From Alkalispirillum mobile (GTDB taxonomy: Bacteria; Pseudomonadota; Gammaproteobacteria; Nitrococcales; Halorhodospiraceae), in NCBI RefSeq assembly GCF_003664325.1, contig NZ_RCDA01000002.1, forward strand, positions 248,001 to 312,000: DNA of 64,000 bases, read 5' to 3'. The notes beneath the pieces are model-generated. The model was not told the origin of the DNA. It saw nothing but the letters and a program-made list of their open reading frames with translations, and searched no databases. The position numbers and the translations under genes were made by a program. Positions 62,324 through 64,000 of this stretch are shown one piece after another (positions within the stretch are counted from its first letter, which is position 1; every line of letters starts with the position of its first letter).

Positions 62324-64000
62324 TCAGGGCCCGGGTGGTGGCAGGCTGGCCTGGAATTGCTCCACCGGTTGCGGCCGGCTGTAGAGGAACCCCTGCGCCA
62401 TGTCACAACCCAGTCGGCGCAGGGCCTCGGCCTGGGCCTCCGTCTCCACGCCCTCGGCCACCACGGACAGGGAGAGCACCTGCCCCAGCTGGACCACCGC
62501 GGCGGCGATGGCCGCCGGGTCGCCCCCGTGCTCCATGCCGTCCACGAAGCTGCGGTCCAGCTTGAGCACGGTCACCGGGAACCGCCGCAGGTAGGTCAGC
62601 GAAGAGTAGCCGGTGCCGAAGTCGTCGATGGCCAGGGAGACCCCCAGATCACGCAGGGCCTGCAGGGTCTGCACCGAACTCTCCATGTCCATCATCACCG
62701 TGGTTTCGGTGATCTCCAGCTCCAGCAGGTGGGGCGGCAGGCCGGAGCGGTTGAGGGCGGCCTTGATCTGGTCCACCAGGTCGGCCTGGCTGAACTGCGC
62801 GGCTGACAGGTTCACCGCCAGCTTCAGGGGGCGCCCCTCGTCCAGCCAGCGCCGGCCTTGGGCGCAGGCGGTCTCCAGCACCCAGCGGCCGATGGGTACG
62901 ATGGCCCCGGAGTGTTCCGCCTCCGGTATGAAGTGGTCGGGTCGCACCGCGCCCCGGTCCGGGTGGTGCCAGCGCAGCAGCACCTCGGCCCCGGCCACGT
63001 CGCCGGAGGCCAAGTCGATCTTGGCCTGGTAGTTGAGCAACAGCTCATCCCGTTCCAACGCATGTTCCAGGTCCCGGGCCATGGCCTGGCGGTCCTGGAA
63101 ACGATCGTACATGCCGCGAACGTAGACGCAGGTGCCATCCTTCCGCTTGGCCTCCTGCAGGGCCAGGGTGACCGCGGTCATCAGGCCGTTGGTGCTCTTT
63201 CCGTGCTGCGGGAAGCAGGCCGCGCCGGCCCGGCCGCGCAGTTTGATGCGGCGGGGTCCGATCTGCAGGGTCCGCTCCGCCATGGCGCGCGCCTTCTCGG
63301 CCACGCCGGGCAGTTCGTCTTCCGAGTCAATGCGGGGCTGGATGATGGCGAAGTCGTCGCCATAGGGCCGGGCGATGATGACACCCGGTGGCAGCGCGTC
63401 CTCCAGCCGCCGTGCGAGTGCCTCCAGTATCCGGTCGCCCACCTCGTCGCCCCAGGTGGCGTTGACCTCGGTAAAGCCCTGCAGGTCCACGAGATGCAGC
63501 CCCACCTTGTGCCCCTGCGCCCGGGCGCGGGCCAGGCACTGGTCCAGCCGCTCAAGGAAGGCGGTGCGGTTGGGCAGCCCGGTCAACGGGTCGTGGGTGG
63601 CCAGGTACTCTATGCGCTCGGCGTCCTGGCGGCGGGCCTCCACCTGGCGGTAGAGGCCGCGCCCGATGCCGACGGAAAGCAAGACCGTGATGCCCAGAAG
63701 GCCCGCGGTGGCGGCGTAGACCTGCTGGTTGGCCTGCTCCAACGCCCCGGCCTCCTCTCGCATCCCGCTGACCATCTCTTCTTTCATGCGGAGTGAGAGT
63801 CTCTGCATGGCATTGATGCGCTGGGTGGCCAGCTCGAACCAGGCGCGGGCCAGTGCCGGGTTCTGCTCGGGCAGGGCGGAATCCATGAGCTGGCTGCGCA
63901 GGGCCATGAGCTGGTCTTCCGCGTCAAAATCCAGCAGATTTTCCAGTTGGTGGCGGTAGTCGGACGCCGCCAGTCGATCGAACCGCATCTGGTACTCCTG
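62324..64000 (-). CDS. GGDEF/EAL cyclic di-GMP protein with sensor region (5' partial)
   Basis: The frame stays open to the right edge (at least 558 residues). The N-terminal helical region with A-W-F-E-L-A-T-Q-R-I-N resembles a NIT-type nitrate/nitrite sensing bundle, followed by a membrane helix (A-T-A-G-L-L-G-I-T-V-L-L-S-V-G-I-G). The GGDEF signature reads P-Y-G-D-D-F and is probably inactive. The EAL domain has E-V-L-L-R-W, L-A-V-N-L-S, E-I-T-E-T, D-D-F-G-T-G-Y-S-S and V-V-A-E-G-V-E, so phosphodiesterase activity is likely. The NIT assignment is tentative. Confidence 0.88.
   Translation of the reverse strand, partial: QEYQMRFDRLAASDYRHQLENLLDFDAEDQLMALRSQLMDSALPEQNPALARAWFELATQRINAMQRLSLRMKEEMVSGMREEAGALEQANQQVYAATAGLLGITVLLSVGIGRGLYRQVEARRQDAERIEYLATHDPLTGLPNRTAFLERLDQCLARARAQGHKVGLHLVDLQGFTEVNATWGDEVGDRILEALARRLEDALPPGVIIARPYGDDFAIIQPRIDSEDELPGVAEKARAMAERTLQIGPRRIKLRGRAGAACFPQHGKSTNGLMTAVTLALQEAKRKDGTCVYVRGMYDRFQDRQAMARDLEHALERDELLLNYQAKIDLASGDVAGAEVLLRWHHPDRGAVRPDHFIPEAEHSGAIVPIGRWVLETACAQGRRWLDEGRPLKLAVNLSAAQFSQADLVDQIKAALNRSGLPPHLLELEITETTVMMDMESSVQTLQALRDLGVSLAIDDFGTGYSSLTYLRRFPVTVLKLDRSFVDGMEHGGDPAAIAAAVVQLGQVLSLSVVAEGVETEAQAEALRRLGCDMAQGFLYSRPQPVEQFQASLPPPGP

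Overview
The window is a dense, high-GC stretch of bacterial chromosome with no insertion sequence, prophage, integrase or CRISPR array. The gene families point to a gammaproteobacterium: tadA, two mltF-type lytic transglycosylases, tmcA, rnk, selO, rluB, a Pat-type acetyltransferase and a clade I nitrous oxide reductase cluster. The mix of families is compatible with the Ectothiorhodospiraceae (Alkalilimnicola or Halorhodospira relatives). That placement is an inference from family content and base composition, not from a database match.

Layout. 1-4.2 kb: the tail of a hybrid sensor kinase, tadA, mltF, tRNA-Ser(CGA), an ABM monooxygenase-like protein and an acetylpolyamine amidohydrolase. 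4.2-13.2 kb: a DUF454 protein, tmcA, an orphan complex I/Mrp-type antiporter subunit, polyphosphate:AMP phosphotransferase and a P-type cation ATPase. 13.2-20 kb: an alpha/beta hydrolase, small thioredoxin-fold, DUF3634 and MepK-like genes, two unrecognised small proteins separated by structured non-coding DNA, thiI and an orphan acyl carrier protein. 20-29 kb: a Pat-like acetyltransferase, a GIY-YIG protein, gloA, a 1133-residue hybrid kinase and a REC-GGDEF-EAL partner. 29-36 kb: metal uptake (a TonB copper receptor and a Mn/Fe-type ABC transporter), a second glyoxalase and an MFS permease. 36-41 kb: rnk preceded by a promoter and strong terminator, a 41-residue membrane protein, selO, a second mltF, a DUF4395 protein and tRNA-Asn(GTT). 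41-50.4 kb: a Crp/Fnr-family regulator, a small cytochrome c and nosRZDFYL. 50.4-64 kb: an esterase, DUF2256 plus photolyase/cryptochrome, a membrane aminopropyltransferase-like protein, a COG0523 GTPase, an aminotransferase, uvrB, rluB, a TauE/SafE permease and the 3' part of a GGDEF/EAL gene.

How parts work together. The nos genes form one long transcription unit for the last step of denitrification. NosZ needs copper, supplied by NosDFY and NosL and probably imported by the OprC/NosA-like receptor about 11 kb upstream. The regulator promoter and the nos promoter share a 16-bp TTTG-N8-CAAA element at the same distance from a -10 hexamer, which suggests direct autoregulated control. The same element lies between the regulator and a divergent unrecognised gene.

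Two convergent genes, the membrane aminopropyltransferase-like protein and the COG0523 GTPase, each have a Zur-box-like palindrome 30-45 bp upstream of the start, suggesting a small zinc-starvation unit. Other candidates for new biology are an approximately 83-nt terminated RNA upstream of rnk and a lower-GC intergenic region of four successive hairpins near 17 kb. All regulatory assignments are read from sequence only and are untested.
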